NCBI RefSeq assembly: GCF_001509475.1
Contig: NZ_LLZG01000120.1
Coordinates: 1 to 6,952, forward strand
Source of the DNA: Streptomyces regalis
Lineage (GTDB): Bacteria > Actinomycetota > Actinomycetes > Streptomycetales > Streptomycetaceae
Direction: 5' to 3'
DNA: 6,952 nt
Shown here: piece by piece, positions 5,611 through 6,952 of the stretch
Position numbering within the stretch: the first letter of the stretch is position 1
How the letters are laid out: each line of letters opens with the position of its first letter
Translations under genes and position numbers: made by a program
The notes under the pieces: generated by a model
Databases searched by the model: none
Seen by the model: only the letters and a program-made list of their open reading frames with translations
What the model was told of the DNA's origin: nothing

Positions 5611-6735
5611 GTGGCAGCCAACGACCGGGTAGCAGCTCCCGGAAAGTCCGGTGGGAGTGCCGGTTCCGATGGCCTGATGCGCGCCTCGCTGAGCGCGGTG
5701 GCACCCGGCACAGCACTGCGGGACGGTCTCGAACGAGTCCTCCGCGGCAACACCGGCGGGCTCATCGTGCTCGGCTTCGACAAGACCGTCGAGACGATGT
5801 GTACGGGCGGATTCGTCCTGGATGTCGAGTTTGCGGCGACGCGTCTGCGGGAGCTGTGCAAGCTCGACGGCGGCATCGTGCTGTCGTCCGACCTGTCGAA
5901 GATCCTGCGGGCGGGCGTGCAGTTCGTGCCCGACGCGACGATCCCGACGGAGGAGACGGGCACCCGGCACCGCACGGCGGACCGGGTCAGCAAGCAGGTC
6001 GGCTTCCCGGTCGTGTCGGTCTCCCAGTCGATGCGGCTCATCGCGCTGTACGTCGACGGACAGCGCCGTGTCCTGGAGGACTCGGCGGCGATCCTCTCCC
6101 GCGCCAACCAGGCTCTGGCGACCCTGGAGCGCTACAAGCTCCGCCTCGACGAGGTCGCGGGAACGTTGTCAGCGCTGGAGATCGAGGACCTGGTGACGGT
6201 CCGCGACGTCTCCGCGGTCGCCCAGCGACTGGAGATGGTGCGCCGTATCGCGACCGAGATCGCCGAGTACGTGGTGGAGCTGGGCACGGACGGCCGCCTT
6301 CTGGCCCTCCAGCTGGACGAGTTGATCGCGGGCGTGGAGCCCGAGCGCGAGCTTGTGGTGCGTGATTACGTCCCCGAGCCGACGGCCAAGCGTTCCCGCA
6401 CGGTCGACGAGGCCCTGTACGAGCTGGACGCCCTCACCCACGCCGAGCTCCTGGAACTCGCCACCGTGGCCAAGGCGTTGGGCTACACGGGGTCCCCGGA
6501 GGCGCTGGACTCAGCGGTGTCCCCGCGCGGCTTCCGCCTCCTGGCCAAGGTGCCGAGGCTGCCCGGCGCGATCATCGACCGCCTGGTGGAACACTTCGGC
6601 GGCCTGCAGAAGCTGCTCGCCGCCAGCGTGGACGACCTCCAGACGGTGGACGGCGTCGGGGAGGCCCGGGCGCGGAGTGTCCGGGAGGGACTCTCGCGCC
6701 TGGCGGAGAGCTCGATCCTGGAGCGGTACGTCTAG
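5611..6735 (+). CDS. disA: Diadenylate cyclase / DNA integrity scanning protein DisA
   Basis: This 374-aa DisA is complete. It condenses two ATP into the second messenger c-di-AMP and binds branched DNA, which lowers its activity. The DAC catalytic domain is at about 25-150. The motif usually written DGA reads D86-G87-G88 here, and the RHR motif is R119-H120-R121 within GTRHRTA. The DisA linker helices follow at about 150-290. A C-terminal helix-hairpin-helix DNA-binding segment spans about 325-370, with [16 protein letters not shown]. The first 20 residues are Ala/Gly/Ser-rich and probably disordered. A strong Shine-Dalgarno sequence supports GTG 5611. It lies 81 nt after radA on the same strand and is probably cotranscribed with it, so it may share the damage-responsive promoter. 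In Streptomyces c-di-AMP affects osmotic balance and development. The protein looks cytoplasmic and octameric by family analogy. Confidence 0.97.
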   Translation: MAANDRVAAPGKSGGSAGSDGLMRASLSAVAPGTALRDGLERVLRGNTGGLIVLGFDKTVETMCTGGFVLDVEFAATRLRELCKLDGGIVLSSDLSKILRAGVQFVPDATIPTEETGTRHRTADRVSKQVGFPVVSVSQSMRLIALYVDGQRRVLEDSAAILSRANQALATLERYKLRLDEVAGTLSALEIEDLVTVRDVSAVAQRLEMVRRIATEIAEYVVELGTDGRLLALQLDELIAGVEPERELVVRDYVPEPTAKRSRTVDEALYELDALTHAELLELATVAKALGYTGSPEALDSAVSPRGFRLLAKVPRLPGAIIDRLVEHFGGLQKLLAASVDDLQTVDGVGEARARSVREGLSRLAESSILERYV

Positions 6736-6745
6736 CGGTACGTCT
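6722..6745 (+). repeat. 12-bp tandem duplication across the disA stop codon
   Basis: AGCGGTACGTCT is repeated exactly at 6722-6733 and 6734-6745. The first copy encodes the end of DisA (ERYV), and the disA TAG stop at 6733-6735 is formed at the junction of the copies. The length is a multiple of three, so reading without the duplication would continue in frame for 13 more residues to a TGA at 6783-6785. Confidence 0.85.
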
Positions 6746-6787
6746 GGTCGGCGAGCCGTGTCCCGCGGCACTCGGCGCTGCCGTGAG

Positions 6788-6825
6788 GCCGGGGCGGCAC
6801 GCAGCCCGGCGCGGCGGGGCGCCGC
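6788..6825 (+). terminator. Tandem hairpins after disA
   Basis: Two adjacent inverted repeats follow disA: GCCGGG/CCCGGC (6788-6793 with 6805-6810, 11-nt loop) and GCGGCG/CGCCGC (6811-6816 with 6820-6825, GGG loop). Both stems are perfect 6-bp G/C stems. No T-run follows, as is common for actinobacterial candidates. They begin about 50 nt past the disA stop, which suits a terminator for the radA-disA transcript. Confidence 0.45.
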
Positions 6826-6952
6826 CCGCTAGGGCCTGTCCGGCGGATCAGGTCGGCTGCAAGGGACGGCACCTCATCAACGCAGGTGAGCGGGGCCTGG
6901 TGCGTCCAGCTGCAAGGCGGAGGAGCCGTGTCGATCAGCCGCTACCGCGGCG
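6826..6952. other. Gene-free 3' region with internal repeats, running off the window
   Basis: This stretch carries two degenerate modules, each GGGCCTG followed by GCTGCAAGG: 6832-6838 with 6856-6864, and 6893-6899 with 6909-6917. A CACCT/AGGTG inverted repeat (6870-6874 and 6884-6888) lies between them. The style recalls repetitive intergenic sequence in Streptomyces, but I cannot verify copy number. Near the edge, GGAGGAG at 6919-6925 precedes GTG 6928, which opens VSISRYRG to the window end. That could be the start of a next gene, but eight codons are too few to call it. Confidence 0.4.

Noticed and set aside
4093..5970. A 625-codon minus-strand open frame antisense to radA and the start of disA
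   Set aside because: It is a GC-rich shadow of radA and disA: the plus strand encodes complete, motif-bearing proteins, and the antisense product has no recognisable domain and spans both gene boundaries.

Overview
The window looks like a Streptomyces (or close relative) chromosome segment. The evidence is very high GC with strong third-position GC bias, GTG starts, leaderless-type promoters, an actinobacterial radA-disA pair, a short Rv0496-type exopolyphosphatase, and a G+C-rich intergenic repeat of a kind I associate with Streptomyces genomes. These are chromosomal genes; I see no transposase, phage gene, tRNA, rRNA or CRISPR array.

Layout, left to right. 1-157: gene-free, with an imperfect direct repeat, a dispersed-type repeat and a probable terminator hairpin. 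158-1090 (-): Ppx/GppA-family phosphatase. 1165-2037 (+): cysteine-rich protein of unknown function, divergent from ppx across a 74-bp gap that carries two leaderless-type -10 boxes. 2038-2086: short convergent gap with a small hairpin. 2087-3904 (-): large membrane protein joining ECF-sigma-like regions, a ZAS-like zinc-binding motif, one membrane helix, a BACON-like extracellular domain and a Pro/Ser/Gly-rich tail. 3905-4119: 215-bp divergent regulatory region packed with short repeats and palindromes. 4120-5529 (+): radA. 5611-6735 (+): disA. 6736-6952: disA 3' region with tandem hairpins, then repeat-like sequence running off the window. No gene-free stretch exceeds about 220 bp.

How the genes work together. 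RadA is a recombination and branch-migration ATPase. DisA is the DNA-scanning diadenylate cyclase that makes c-di-AMP, and in mycobacteria RadA is reported to bind DisA and inhibit it. The most informative regulatory signal is directly upstream of radA: TTGTCAGTG, 8 nt, TACGGT, then 7 nt to the ATG. This fits the actinobacterial RecA-independent DNA-damage promoter (RecA-NDp, controlled by PafBC) on a leaderless transcript, so radA, and disA by read-through, are probably damage-induced independently of LexA. Between that promoter and the divergent BACON gene lie three pairs of short repeats that known features do not explain. The BACON protein is the least conventional gene product here: it reads as a sigma factor, anti-sigma zinc module and surface domain on one chain, with a degraded sigma region 2.
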